A DNA stretch of 64,000 nt from Membranipora membranacea (Eukaryota; Bryozoa; Gymnolaemata; Cheilostomatida; Membraniporidae). Every line of letters starts with the position of its first letter. Positions within the stretch are counted from its first letter, which is position 1. Below are positions 20,634 to 32,700 of the stretch, piece after piece. The notes under the pieces were generated by a model. It saw nothing but the letters and a program-made list of their open reading frames with translations, ran no database searches and was not told the DNA's origin. Location of the stretch: the NCBI GenBank assembly GCA_914767715.1, contig OU612066.1, positions 17,551,001 to 17,615,000 on the forward strand, in the 5' to 3' direction. Both the position numbers and the translations under genes were made by a program.

Positions 20634-23600
20634 GTCAGGTCAGGTTGGGAAACCTGCTACTGGTAACATATAATCCAGTACCACCTGTTTTATGGTCGGC
20701 CCGGCGACTAAACCGGAACCCCCACTGATCGATATGGCTAGGCCTTAACCGGGAGCCGTGTTGATCACCCTGCTGCCTTGCAGGACTGGCACTGTCAATG
20801 CCAAAGGCTAGCGGAGGACAACCGTACACAAACTCACTGAAGGACATGGGAGGATCCCTGCTGGATTAATAACCCAGTGAAGGGCGGATGAGTCTCACAC
20901 AGACCAACGGCCACTCCCTGCAACTGCTGACAGCTCCAGTCGTCAAGGTATCCTTGCCATTGGACCCAGTTATCAGCAGCCAAGCCAGTGGGGCTTTCGG
21001 GTGCATCTTAGTTCCGCTATAATCCATGCACGGCTTCTGCTTGCACCGGACGACAAAAGTCCTGCGGCGACTGGGGAATGGTGATGGGAACAGGGTTGTG
21101 AAGCCTGGGAGTTCTTAGCCATGAACCGGCACGTAGGCGGTGAGAGTTTATCCAATCGCTCTGCTCTTGGATTGGGGACAGAAGAGTAGTTCGGTAGTTG
21201 CTCTCATGACTGAGCAGTCCTGTCTAGGATCCACTTTGCTCACCTCAATCAAAGGAAGGGGCTAGAAAAGGTGCCCTATACATAGTCTGTTCCCATTACC
21301 GCCCGACTGTAATACCGCATTCAGAGGGCTCACCATTCAGCGGTAGAAAACATGAATTGATACTTGGAACATGGAATGTACGCATGATGATGGACAATAA
21401 ACAATGTGAACGCCCTGAAAGACGCACTGCATTTGTTGCCCGAGAGCTACGGCGGCTCAACATAGACATTGCTGCTCTGCAGGAGACGAGAATCGCCGAT
21501 AAAGGACAGTTGACAGAAGTGGGAGGTGGCTATACTTTCTTCTGGAAAGGAAAGAGTGCTGCTGATCAAAGGATTCACGGAGTCGGCTTCGCCATCAAGA
21601 ATGAGATACTGAGATCTATGGACCATCTGCCGATTGGTATAAACGAACGTCTGATGACTCTGCAGATTGAACTTGACAAGAACAGGAAAGCAACGCTGAT
21701 TTGTGCATATGCCCCGACACTTATGGCAGAGAATGAACAGAAAGAAGAGTTCTACTCAGAGCTGGACACGCTGAGCAGACAAACACCAAGAAACAGTAAG
21801 CTTATACTGCTTGGAGATTTCAATGCAAGAGTTGGTAAGGATATTGACACTTGGAATGGGGTAATCGGGAAAGATGGAGTCGGAAATGCCAACCAGAATG
21901 GCCACATGCTTCTCACCAAATGTGCAGAACATCAGCTGGTGATCACCAATACACTTTTCAGACAGAAGAACCGTAATAAGACATCATGGCGGCACCCACG
22001 CTCTGGACACTGGCACCTAATAGATTATGTCATTACTAGAAAAGACAACCTCAGTGATGTGAAGATGACCAAGGCCATGGCTTGCTCAGATGCGTGTTGG
22101 ACTGATCACAGGTTGATCAGGTCAATCATGTCATTCACTTTAAAGCCAAAATACAGAAAAACGAAACCAAATACCAGACCAAAGTATAGACTTGACCGCC
22201 TCGACCAGCCTGATGTTCTTTGTGATCTCCAGGAGAAAATACGGGACTCAACATACTGGAACAACCTGAAAGAAGCCATCACAACAAGCTGTGATGAAAC
22301 ACTCGGAAAAGCAAAAAGACATCATGAAGATTGGTTTGATGAGAATGATGATGAAATAACTAGAATTACAGAAGAAAAACGTGCTGCCTTCCAAACGTGG
22401 CAAGACGATTTTAGAAACAAGACAAAGAAAACAGACTACCATCAAATCAGATCTACAGATCAACGTCATGTCAGAGAGCTGAAGAACAAATGGTGGACAG
22501 ACAAAGCAAGCGAACTACAGAAACTGGCTGATCAGAATAAGAGTAGGGAGTTCTTTGCTGCGACAAGGAAACTGTATGGACCAACCACCCATGGAGTTAG
22601 ACCCGTCATGGACAAGGAAGGTGTCCTGCACAAGGAAAAAGACATGATCAGAGAATGCTGGAAAGATCACTTTGATAGCCTGCTCAACCAAAACCCACAT
22701 GTTGAGGATAACGTTCTTCAGAATATGCAGAAATACCCCTGCCACAAGGAGCTATCAGATGAACCTACCATAGACGAAGTGATTGCTGCCATCAATGCTA
22801 TGAAGAATGGGAAGGCAGTAGGTCCTGATGGTATTCCTGGAGAGATATATAAGCATGCAGGCCCTGAGCTATCTGATAAGCTCCTCCAACTATTTCAGAA
22901 GATATGGCAGACGGAAACCCTTCCTGCTGACCTACGTGATGCACTTATTGTGACTATTTTCAAGAAAGGAGACAAGTCTTTATGCGGAAACTATAGAGGA
23001 ATATCTCTGCTAGCGTTTGCTGGAAAGATACTGGCCAGGATTCTGTCAACGAGGCTATCGTCTGTTGCTGAAGAAGTACTACCGGAGTCTCAATGTGGTT
23101 TCCGACCGGGCAGAGGTACAGTTGACATGATATTTGCAGCACGCCAGATACAAGAGAAGTGCCGTGAGCAATATCAAGAACTACACATGGCCTTTATAGA
23201 CCTCACTGAGGCTTTCGACTCAGTGGACCGAGAGTCACTCTGGAAAGTCCTCTCGCTAATAGGATGCCCTGAGAAGTTAATCAAAATAGTCCGGCTATAA
23301 CATGATGATATGTCAGCATCAGTATTAGTTGATGGAGAAGCATCAGAAAAGTTTGATGTGAAAACTGGAGTCAAACAAGGCTGTGTGATTGCTCCAACAC
23401 TATTTTCTATATTCTTACTGGCTGTCTTGCATCTTGTGCGTCAGAGGCTACCACCCGGAGTCAGAATCCAGTACAGGATCGACGAACTATTCAATCTACG
23501 CCGCCTCAAGGCCAAGACAATGACAAGATCACCGTAACAGAGTTGCAGTATGCAGATGATAATGCAATTGTGGCCAATACTGAACACGATCTTCAGCTGG

Positions 23601-24551
23601 CTATGGATGCTTTTGATTTCGTATACTCCACTCTGGGACTTCAGATGAACATCAAGAAAACTCAAGTTCTACATCAGCCCAAACCAGGGATACCGGCAGG
23701 CCAAGTCCAGAAGCCCGAAATATTAGTGAAAGGTGAGCCACTGAATAATGTGGAAAACTTCACATATCTCGGAAGCTGCCTCTCAGCCAAAGCTGACATA
23801 GATAAAGACATAGAGCAGAGACTTCAAGCCGCTAGTATCGCGTTTGGACGCCTTCGAAAAAGAGTGTTTGACAACAAAGATCTCTACTCAAGAACAAAGC
23901 TGAAAGTGTACAGAGCAGTTATCATGCCTACACTCCTCTATGCCCCCGAAGCATGGGTAACCCTCAGCAGAAACATAAAGAGTCTAGAAGAGTACCATCA
24001 AAGATGCCTTCGCAGAATACTAAATATAAAGTGGACAGACAAACGCACCAACAACAGTGTGCATGACCAGTCAGGTGTTCCAAGCGTAGAATCGTATATA
24101 ATATCTAACAAGCTCCGGTGGGCTGGACATGTGGTGCGCATGGATAATGGTAGGCTGCCCAAACAGATCATGTATGGTGAACTCTGCAACGCTAAGAGGA
24201 AACAGGGAGGACAACGCAAACGCTTCAAAGACCATCTAAAACACAATCTTAAACAATGCCATATTAACCCAGATAGATGAGAAGACACCGCTCAAGATCG
24301 CCCACTATGGCGCTCCAAAATCAAAATGGGAGTAAAGATATTTGAAGATGACAGGAAAGAGCACCGTGAGGAGCTTCGTGCTGCTCGCAAACTGAGAAAG
24401 AGCTCATCCATAGACGAGAGTGACGCCTTCAAATGCACCCATTGTGGAAAACTATGTAGATCAAGGATAGGACTACCCAGTCACTCAAGGACCCACAAAT
24501 AGCAAGCAGACATCATACTCTATACAGAGGGATTGCAAAGAAAGAGAGAGA
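20634..24551 (+). mobile_element. LINE-D: RTE-like LINE inserted in the Z2 5' flank
   Basis: About 3.9 kb with a GC-richer 5' region of about 700 bp, one long degenerated ORF and a GAAAGAGAGAGAG-type 3' end. Its borders come from comparison with the uninterrupted Z3 flank: TTTGAGTCCTTGGA before it and GATTCCAGAATACC after it are contiguous near 34790 (reversed). GGACAG occurs at both junctions (20628-20633 and 24552-24557), a plausible short target duplication. It has the same orientation as Z2. Confidence 0.8.
21357..24501 (+). pseudogene. LINE-D ORF: endonuclease, RT and C-terminal C2H2 finger, inactivated
   Basis: Start uncertain: the frame is open upstream of LILGTWNVRMM and the first ATG in it comes a few codons later. 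The endonuclease has LQETRI, LLGDFNARVG, SWRHPRSGHWHLIDYV and DHRLI. RT has FKKGDKSLCGNYRGISLL, CGFRPGRGTVDMIF and AFIDLTEAFDSVDR. Three lesions follow: TAA at 23298-23300 in frame, a one-base loss near 23520, and TGA at 24278-24280 where relatives have Trp. After the frameshift RT continues with LQYADDNAIVA. Past the last stop the frame ends FKCTHCGKLCRSRIGLPSHSRTHK, a C2H2 finger typical of the end of this LINE group. RTE-like by motif set. Confidence 0.88.
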
Positions 24552-24810
24552 GGACAGATTCCAGAATACCAGGTTGGACGCTGTTCAACAGACTTCCAAC
24601 AAGTCAACCTACCATGTTGGGTTTGACAATCAATTTGTGTTCGGCAGCGCTCCTCCTCAACCATGCGCACCTCATCACTCTATATGTCTATCAGCGTTAA
24701 TAACTGGTTTCATACATTTATTTGCATAGCTGACCTTTTTTCATATATCGATGTATTGACCTATTTTATTGTTGAAACAATGATTTATCTTTTTGTAGAC
24801 AAAGGTTACC
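24552..24810 (+). promoter_or_regulatory. Proximal 5' flank and 5'-UTR exon border of Z2
   Basis: Conserved, in reverse, upstream of Z3 (34524-34790), Z4 (39434-39610) and Z8 (61690-61920), including the CCAGGTTGGACGCTG stretch and GGCAGCGCTCC. A splice acceptor TTTTTGTAG ends at 24798, giving an exon from 24799 (ACAAAGGTTACC) into ATG 24811. There must therefore be an upstream non-coding exon, whose donor I could not place. Confidence 0.6.
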
Positions 24811-26964
24811 ATGGAGGCAAGCCTCGACGTTGACAACAAGCTATCAGCATTCATCAGTCAGCTTTTCTCAGGAGTGGTGAGTTTGTTGTCTCCCTTGTTT
24901 CTCTGATTACAACCTACATGGCATTTAAGCCATCAGAATAAGATTGGCTTACAACTGAATAAACTTGAGATCAGAGTTCGATATGAAATTGGAAGAGATT
25001 AAATATGAAAAGGAAATTGCGTTTGATTCGAGGTATATACTTAAACTACTGCTGCCACATGCAAATTTGTGCTCATTGAATTCTGCATAGCTCCAAGATA
25101 ATTAATTGAGACTTTAATCTCATAATTGTCACCTAATGGACAAATAATTTGCACAAACTGATCTTCAAAATCAGCGCATGAAATCTACGCACCAGCTTAT
25201 GACGTGTACAGAGTGCACTAGTAAGACAGTAACTACGTCACCCGGATGCGGTAGATAATTTATTTCATACCCTAATTTTGAAGATCAGTTTGTGCAAATT
25301 GTATGCTCATTAGGTGACAATGCTGAGATTGCAGCCTCATTTTATTAGTTTTGAGCTACACAGAATTCTATAAGCACACATTTGGCTGTGTGGCAGCAGT
25401 GGTTTAAAGACTACCTAAAGACTAATGCATGTTATAGTGGTCAGCTACTTATAATAAGGTTTTGTCAGATTTGCATGGTAACAAAATTTAATGCTCTACA
25501 TCCAATACAAGAAACAAGCACTTCCGAGACACTGACATCATTATGTAGGGAATGGGAGTTACCTTGCAAATCTGACATAAGAAAACTCAAAAGTAACTGG
25601 CTAACTATAACATGCTATGGTCTTTGGGTAGTCTTCAAATGCCCATTAACTTTTTTCTACAGGTTGAGTCTGGGTGCAAACAAGGATACCAGGTCGCATT
25701 TTTAGCCTCAAAGTGTGGAGATGGTAGTAATGATATACTCTCACTACATGGTGGACTCTCTCTCAGTATACAGAAACAGTTAGAAGTCAATTTCAAGAGT
25801 CTCATTGAAGGTAATTTCCGATGCAAGATAACATTGCTTGTGAAAACTTGAAATACGCAGTTGTATTATCTAGAATTGTCAACTTGGCACCATAGCCTGT
25901 TAATAAGATAAGCAATTTCATCATAGTTTAAATAGCTGAATACTAGACTAGGAGTAGATACAAACATCAGTAATTGGGTGCTTCGCTGGCATGACATAAT
26001 GAGTTAAAAAAAAATGTTTTTCTTGACAGAAGCTTCTCAGGAAGCAGAGTGCAGTATCAGTCAATCTGAAGAAGAGACTATAAAATCTAACCGTACAGTC
26101 AGTATACCATTAAGGGATGTCCTTGCCGACACTATCAAGGTAGAATGTACCTCCGAGTCTGATGCTAGCCAACCTGATTACTTACCGACTAATGACATTG
26201 AACTCTCACCGACTACTGATAATGATGCTGATCAGCAAGCGGAGAACAATGATGGTAAACTACAGAGCAAACCTGGTGCTCCAAGCGATCTGGAGATAGA
26301 AGATGATGAAACCCAGACTTGGTCAAATCCAATCCCAGATCCTATATTTGAGCGCTTGAGAGGCAAGAAGAAATATAAATCGAAACAGATATACCACCTG
26401 CGAATACATAATGGAGAAAAAATATACGCTTGCACTGAATGCCCTTACGGAAACGCAAAGCTAACAAATTTGAGAAGGCATATGATGACACACGGAGAAA
26501 AACCACATGCTTGTACCGAATGCCCTTACAGAACCACAAGAATATCGAGTTTGAATAGTCACATTCTAACACATACCGGAGAAAAACCACTCGCTTGCCC
26601 TGAATGTCCTTATAGATGCGCAGGGCAATCACATTTGAAAGTTCACATTCTGACACATACCGGAGAAAAACCATTCGCTTGCCCTGAATGCCCTTATAGA
26701 GCCGCGCAACAATCACATTTGAAAGTTCACATGCTGACACATAGCGGTGAAAAACCATTTGCTTGCCCTGAATGTCCCTATAGAAGCGTATATAAAAGGG
26801 ATATACAAAAGCACATTCTGACACATACCGGAGAAAAACCGTTTGCCTGCCCTGAATGTCCTTATAGATGCACTCAACGAGGAAGCTTGAAAAGCCACAT
26901 GCTGAAACATACCGGAGAAAAAATATGCTTGCCCCGAGTCTCTGTCAAAAATGCACTTAACTAA
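24811..26964 (+). CDS. Z2: three-exon C2H2 zinc-finger protein, 382 aa
   Basis: Exons 24811-24876, 25663-25810 and 26030-26964; donors GTGAGT and GTAATT, acceptors CTACAG and TTGACAG; phases 0 and 1 join without a stop. Exon 1: MEASLDVDNKLSAFISQLFS. Exon 2 (49 codons) starts VESGCKQGYQVAF and ends KSLIE. Exon 3: Ser/acidic linker with IKVE (SUMO consensus), basic KKKYKSK, a degenerate half-finger (QIYHLRIH) and six complete fingers, mostly FACPECPYR with THTGEKP linkers. The first linker lacks one residue (THGEKP). The last finger is followed by a frame change at GGAGAAAAAATATGC, giving the end KICLPRVSVKNALN; in the other frame a seventh finger begins. Probable nuclear DNA-binding regulator. 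LINE-D sits in its 5' flank. Confidence 0.85.
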
Positions 26965-28395
26965 GACTTAAAGTCACACATTCTGACACAAACTAGAGAG
27001 AGCTTATTGGTTTATCAATACTACCCTTTTAGAGTGCACTCAATACAAGTATGACAGTACACACGACGGCGACACACACAGGAGAAAATTCAATTGCGTG
27101 CCCTCTTTGCTCTTTAAGAAATGCGCAAGAATCCAATTTAAAACTACAAAACAGAAAGGAGCCTTCCATCATTCCAAAAACAGTCAGCAGTAGTCAGGAA
27201 TCTGCGAAGCTGTGAGTAAATATTCATCAGGTATGGAGTTACCCCTCCCTATTTAGGAAGGGAACAACACAATACAGATGTGTTTAGTTTATTTACTCAA
27301 ATTTTAAAATTATTTGTTTTTGACTTCTACTTTGTTACATTAGGTGTTATCTTACTTTATTAATGACTCAGATTTTATATGCCTTGTTGACTTTATTTTT
27401 GTTTATAGTGAACTTAAATTAAAACAAGCATCGCAGAAACCAATGGGAGACATATTGACCATCAAATACATACATATCCACTCAGAGAGGCCTGATCGCT
27501 TCCAAAAGAATAGAGCGTCATGTGCTCCTGAGGGCTCTCCAAAAAGAACTGGTCCCCTATTGCTTTCCTCTGCTTTTTCTTGTCACCGGGGCATCAAATC
27601 AAACATGTACCATTACAAAAATCGAAGAGAAATTTCATTAAATGCATTTCCACAAATCTTCTAAATTCAAGTGTTAGTCAATTGGTTAGAACATTTCACC
27701 ATATGTCGAAAAGTTATGTAGTGTAATTCAATTAGTTCAATTAGAACATTACACAATAGCTTGTAAAAATAAAGGAATCATTAAATTAGTCAAAGCAATG
27801 CAATCTCCTGGCTGTGGGCTGTAAGGGCTAGTTGAGATCTCACACACACAGAGCATGGAGACTGAACATCATCTTACATGTGTGTAATGGTAAAATAATA
27901 TATGTGTATTATGAGTACATGGATGTCATTGGTTAATTTCCTTCAATCAGAAAGAACGCCCCAAATACATCAGAAAATAGTCATGTTCTAAAACCTTCAG
28001 AACGCCAGAAACCAATAAGTTATTATCAGCGGACATGTCAAAAACAATCAATCACTGCCTAGCCTAAAATGCCAAATTTGTTTTGGTAGCGAGTGAAAGC
28101 ACAGGCCAAAATCACGTCGTGAAAATGATCACAGGTCTAAGACATAATTATTATTCATTTCACCTTTTTTACTATGACTACGTCAGCAGAATAGAAAAAA
28201 TAATTTTGCGTTTGTAGTTTGAGTACCACTCATGGATAAAAATATAGAATATAAATATGAAATAATTATTGTGAATATTCGAAGGTTTATATGGTTTAGA
28301 ATTACTGGGAGAATGTTCTTTTTCTGGTTGAAGAGATCTTTTGAAGTTGTGTTTATGTAAACAGAGATACCACGCCAAAGCTGACGCCAAGGGAA
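26965..28395 (+). repeat. Z2 3' flank with vestigial fingers
   Basis: Immediately after the stop, decayed finger text continues: LKSHILTQTRESLLVYQYYPF near 26970-27030 and TTATHTGENSIACPLCSLRN near 27060-27125, the latter keeping C-x2-C but losing the His pair. From 27180 to 27700 the sequence matches, in reverse, 36860-37390 (Z4) and more weakly 49620-49960 and 59100-59430. 27850-28130 matches the reverse of 58430-58680. No functional gene seen. Confidence 0.65.
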
Positions 28396-28622
28396 TAGGG
28401 ATAGCTCAGTGCCAGGGGCGTTGGACTCAGGATCACCTGGTAAAATGTTACACAGCATCTTACTGTTGCTAAACAGGGTGCAGTATTTTACAAATTGCCG
28501 TGGAGACTCATCTTCCTCTTAACATAAGCATGTTGGACTGTAGGTGAGTCCAAGCTTGTACCTGTGCAGCAACAGATTGCAGTGTCCAGCCACGAGAGAC
28601 AACGCTCGTCCAACTGTGAAAG
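28396..28622 (+). mobile_element. tRNA-derived SINE (probable)
   Basis: Begins AGGGATAGCTCAGTGCCAGG, a good Pol III box A in tRNA-like context, followed by GCGTTGGACTCAGGATCACC like an anticodon arm. Box B is degraded. A tRNA-unrelated body follows, ending CTGTGAAAGGCGCTATATA, the kind of 3' end SINEs share with partner LINEs. Single copy in the window. Confidence 0.6.
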
Positions 28623-28760
28623 GCGCTATATATTTATTTGTTTAAAGAGGTTTTCTAGAAAGTTTACAGATAACAGAGTAGTTAAAAAGTAACTTGTTGA
28701 CCTCTAAACACAGTTAAATACGCAAAAAAAGGGGTTATACATAAATAAATGACGATGTTC
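28623..28760 (-). mobile_element. LINE-A family 3' UTR fragment, minus strand
   Basis: In reverse it reads GAGGTCAACAAGTTACTTTT then CTAGAAAACCTC before a TTTA-type tail, matching the 3' UTR of LINE-A at about 6467-6530. It abuts the 3' end of the SINE. Confidence 0.6.
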
Positions 28761-29919
28761 TAGAAATGGGAAAGTAAGTTATATATGGCTTTATAGAAAT
28801 AGATAATGATATATGTATATAAAATTATTGTTCTTGTGACGACTATTATCAAAAGTATTAGTTAAAAGATAGTAGGCTGTCAGCCGTTTTGCATTTATGT
28901 CTGAAATTGTGCAGCAGATTTAAGAGAACTCCCTGACTATATCCTTTCCTGAGATGTCTCCTGCTAGTTCCTCTAGTAAGCCCTCTGTTCCTTGAGATTT
29001 GTTTCTGATGTAGAGCTCCCATATTCTTTTCCAAGTTGCATTACAGTGTCTTTTGATTGATGTTTTATTTAGATCCCTGAGAGTTATAGTATCCATGTTA
29101 ATCTGTCTGTCCTTTGGAGCTTTTATATCACTTATCACTTTCAGTATATCAAGATTATCGGTATTCATGAGCTGTTTAATCGTTGAGAGACGATCACGTC
29201 TATATATTATGTTCATCGGTTGAACATTAGCGAATCTGTGAACAACTTCAGTCGGTGGTTTATTCTCAATCTAAATATATCCCTTTAAATTAAAATGTAG
29301 ATGTATGGTATATCCAATTTCTCTACTAATTGTTGCACGACAAATATGCTTCAATAAAGAGGTTTTTTTGACATCTGTAAGACTGTGTGAATCGGATCAT
29401 AGTTTCCAAAAGGTCGCTGTTGGTGTTTTTGCTTCCATTGGTAGTTGCTTTTGCGGCTGTTTTGTCTGAGCAAAGCGTAAAGTTGACACCCACTAATAAT
29501 CACTAGAAACACACCAATGATGATTCAATTGATCTCAATGATAAACTTTCCTGCGTCAACACTCCAATAGCCTAAGTACAGGCTTTCCGCTTTTTCGGTT
29601 CAGCTAACTCCTTGATTCACCCGAGTTTTTTTGGTTGATTTTGGTATTTCTAGTGATCTGAGTATATTTTAAACACCAGCAAGAAATCAGCAGACTGGAA
29701 ACCCCCTAAATACGGTGTTTCAGCAAGAAATTTGATATATATATTGAGATTTTTCAAAATTTTGAAAACTACCTTGCAAAACAGCCTTGTATCATAACAA
29801 AATTGCATTTTCCTGAAAAATAAATTATCATAAAAATTATAGCATGCGAACTCTCGTGGCGAGATCTCGGGGTGAACTCTCCTCGGGGTGACTTCTCTCG
29901 ACACCGAATTTATACCTTC
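28761..29919. other. Non-coding or unrecognised stretch
   Basis: No feature recognised. The longest frame (28920-29216, minus, 98 aa, with WKRIWELYIRN) has no motif I know and no copy in the window; I do not support it as a gene. Confidence 0.35.
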
Positions 29920-32700
29920 TTCTTGGTCAATTGGTCCAATCACATTGGTTTTAACACTTTGATCAGCTAGCTGTTTGAGTTTTGCCACTTTTCAACCTAA
30001 AACAATTCTTGTATGAAAAGGTAACACCAAAATTGGTTACTAAAACAATTGAGCAGCACCATTAGAATTGCACTATGCTGTGCTGTGTTTTTGAGAATGG
30101 TAGTGTCAGAAGAAAATGAGCTCAATGGGATGCAATTGCGTGACACTGCTTGCTCGTTTGATGGTGGCATTCGTGAGGTCGAGTCGCAAGTAGTTCTCTT
30201 CGGCTAGGAAAACCCTCACCGATAAAAATGGCTCAGGTCAAAAAGAGAAACAGAAGAAGCAAGAAAATACACTAGAATCTTGACATTGCACAGCTGGTAT
30301 CTATCATGTTTAAGTCGTCCAATAAGTCTGATCAAGGTCTGATGCAGGCTATTGAACAACTTGGGTGAAGCAATGAAATGAATTCCTTTGACCAAGGAGT
30401 TAGAGGAACTCCTTGTCTTTTTCCAGCAAAAATATTATGTCGGGTTTGAATTGAATAGTTGTGATTGTCTTTGCTTTATTGCATATCTATGGCACTTCGT
30501 ACGGCTGAAATCTAGTACTTTTCCGGTTCTTAGTCAATTTTTTTTAGCCTACGCCAAGTTGATTCATGCTTGCAAACTTCAGGAAAGAAGGCAAATGATA
30601 TGGTGTTAAGATCGTGACCAGGTGCAGCATCAGTGATTATGTTAAAGTCCTTGGTTATTTTCCTAGCCGTCTTGGAAATTTATCCATCCATGATAGCTTT
30701 TACGAATCGTTAAGCAGATTTTTATTTTTCTTGCAAATCTACAAATGACCACTTGCGGATGCTTGTCAAGGGATGATTAATAGAGCGATAAACACAAAAA
30801 CCTCCATAAATCTCTTTCATAAAATGGCTTAAATTTAGTTAATGTGGTCAAGAATTATCGATTTTTTTTAATTCTATAGGTGTGAAATTTGAAAAATGAA
30901 CAGCCGTTTAACCTGACTCTCTTATTCATACCATCTCCTATACATCATGGTATATATGGCAGGTGTAACTTGACAACACATGAAGATAATTTTATCGGAT
31001 TATCAAATAATAGATGTTCTCTTATCATTTATTATACATACCCCAGCATTTCCGATAATAGCTTTTATGATGAAGGAAAATTAATGATAAGAAAAACTCA
31101 ACCGAACAATTATGAAATTAAATCCTTTGAGCCACAACTTTTACCGCTAAAGGCACTTAGGGGGCCTTGGGGTTAATATTTGTGCCAAAATATACTGTGC
31201 TTTATGTACAAATAAGGTCCAATATAATTTGGAATGACTTAGTAACGTGGAGTATTTTCAATTGCATTAACATTTTATCGCTTTACCATCCACAACAAAG
31301 TCTGATAACATATCGATTGTTGTATCTGCTGCGGTGACACAGCGAGACAACTTCGAGGCAAATCACCTCTCTGTGCAAACCCTAAGGAGAGGGTTAAATA
31401 TATGTATGTACCATATATATTCACATATTATTAATAATATGTACCATACCAATGTTATTCATCTGTGCACCGATGAAGAAAAAGATGTATGTCATTTATG
31501 TTTCTCATAAAATCCTCGTGTTTTTCTCACAGCCACAGCGCTGTGTATCATATAAAGCCATATTTGCTTAACTTTTTAGGCAAGTAATTATTTGTTCCTG
31601 ACCAAACTCACCTGTTACATTATTGAGTTTACATCTAAAGGTGGATCGAGTTGGATGTACCCAATTCAGTACAGAGCTCATATAAATTCATATTGCAATA
31701 ATTTCCAGGAGTTGCGGACTCTTTTGTCAGGTGAATACAACTACCAATTAGCATTTCATCACATTTCATTTCACCCGAGTAGAACAATTCTTGGGCTATT
31801 TTATTATAGAATTGGAATATCCCCAGACAGGTTTCATGGTCAGTAAAAAACTAATATACATTGATAGATAGTTAAAATGCTTAAACTATCCTGGGTGTCA
31901 TTTCATCTTTTCTTGATTGTGGCATATTTAGGTTTAATGTAACTCAGATTAGTGGAGGTATTTCAGAAATCGGGTAAAACTTAATTCATTGCTCATATAA
32001 TTTTCTACCAAGAGCAGTCATTAATCTGGCAATATATATATATAACGATGTTATTGTTAAGATATTGATAACAAAATTGTTGTGCTGACAACATGACTAC
32101 TGATATACCATAATCGGTTGATCCTATAAATGGTACAATTTTCGCATTTGTGCCTTCTAAACAGATTGGTCTTGTTATTATTACGGAAAATACCAAATAA
32201 CATCAATGGACTTTATTTTTATTCATCTAGGACCGACACGATGTTCTAAAAAATGTTCTAAAAGCAAACAATGCAAAATATTTGTAATATCAGCAGGTCT
32301 GCTTGGTGTGTTTTATGTAGATATAATCTGTTAAATGAGATCATTAAACAAACCAACACAAACTCATGTAGGAATGAGGCTTTAAATGAAAAGGCCTTGG
32401 AAGATGATAGATTGGGTTTAATCATATTTGTCTACATTGGGAGTTGCTAACCCGCAACGGTAAAACAGCCAGTATAGTGTCTGGGTGCAACTCCTACTAA
32501 TGCAGGCAGGATACAGGCGGGATGCAATAAAAAACAGAATGTTTTGGTAGACCACAAAACTCAGATTGTAGGCTTTTATGACGTGTCCTGGTATTACAGT
32601 TTAAACTGTTGACAGGTTTGTAGGTTTTGAACTATTTGGGAGTTTAAATTTGCAAATCCACAACTTTTCATTACAATTCTAAAAACTTGGGGTTGACACT
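29920..32700 (-). repeat. ZNF 3' flank repeat, copy b (downstream of Z3)
   Basis: About 2.8 kb, non-coding, in the same orientation as Z3. The most complete copy together with 52976-56585. It supplies uninterrupted versions of the LINE-A and copia insertion sites found in copy a. The short frames inside are not conserved between copies. Confidence 0.7.

Noticed and set aside
27344-27664. 106-aa plus frame downstream of Z2
   Set aside because: The homologous region near Z4 (36860-37390) does not preserve the frame; it is part of the 3' flank repeat.
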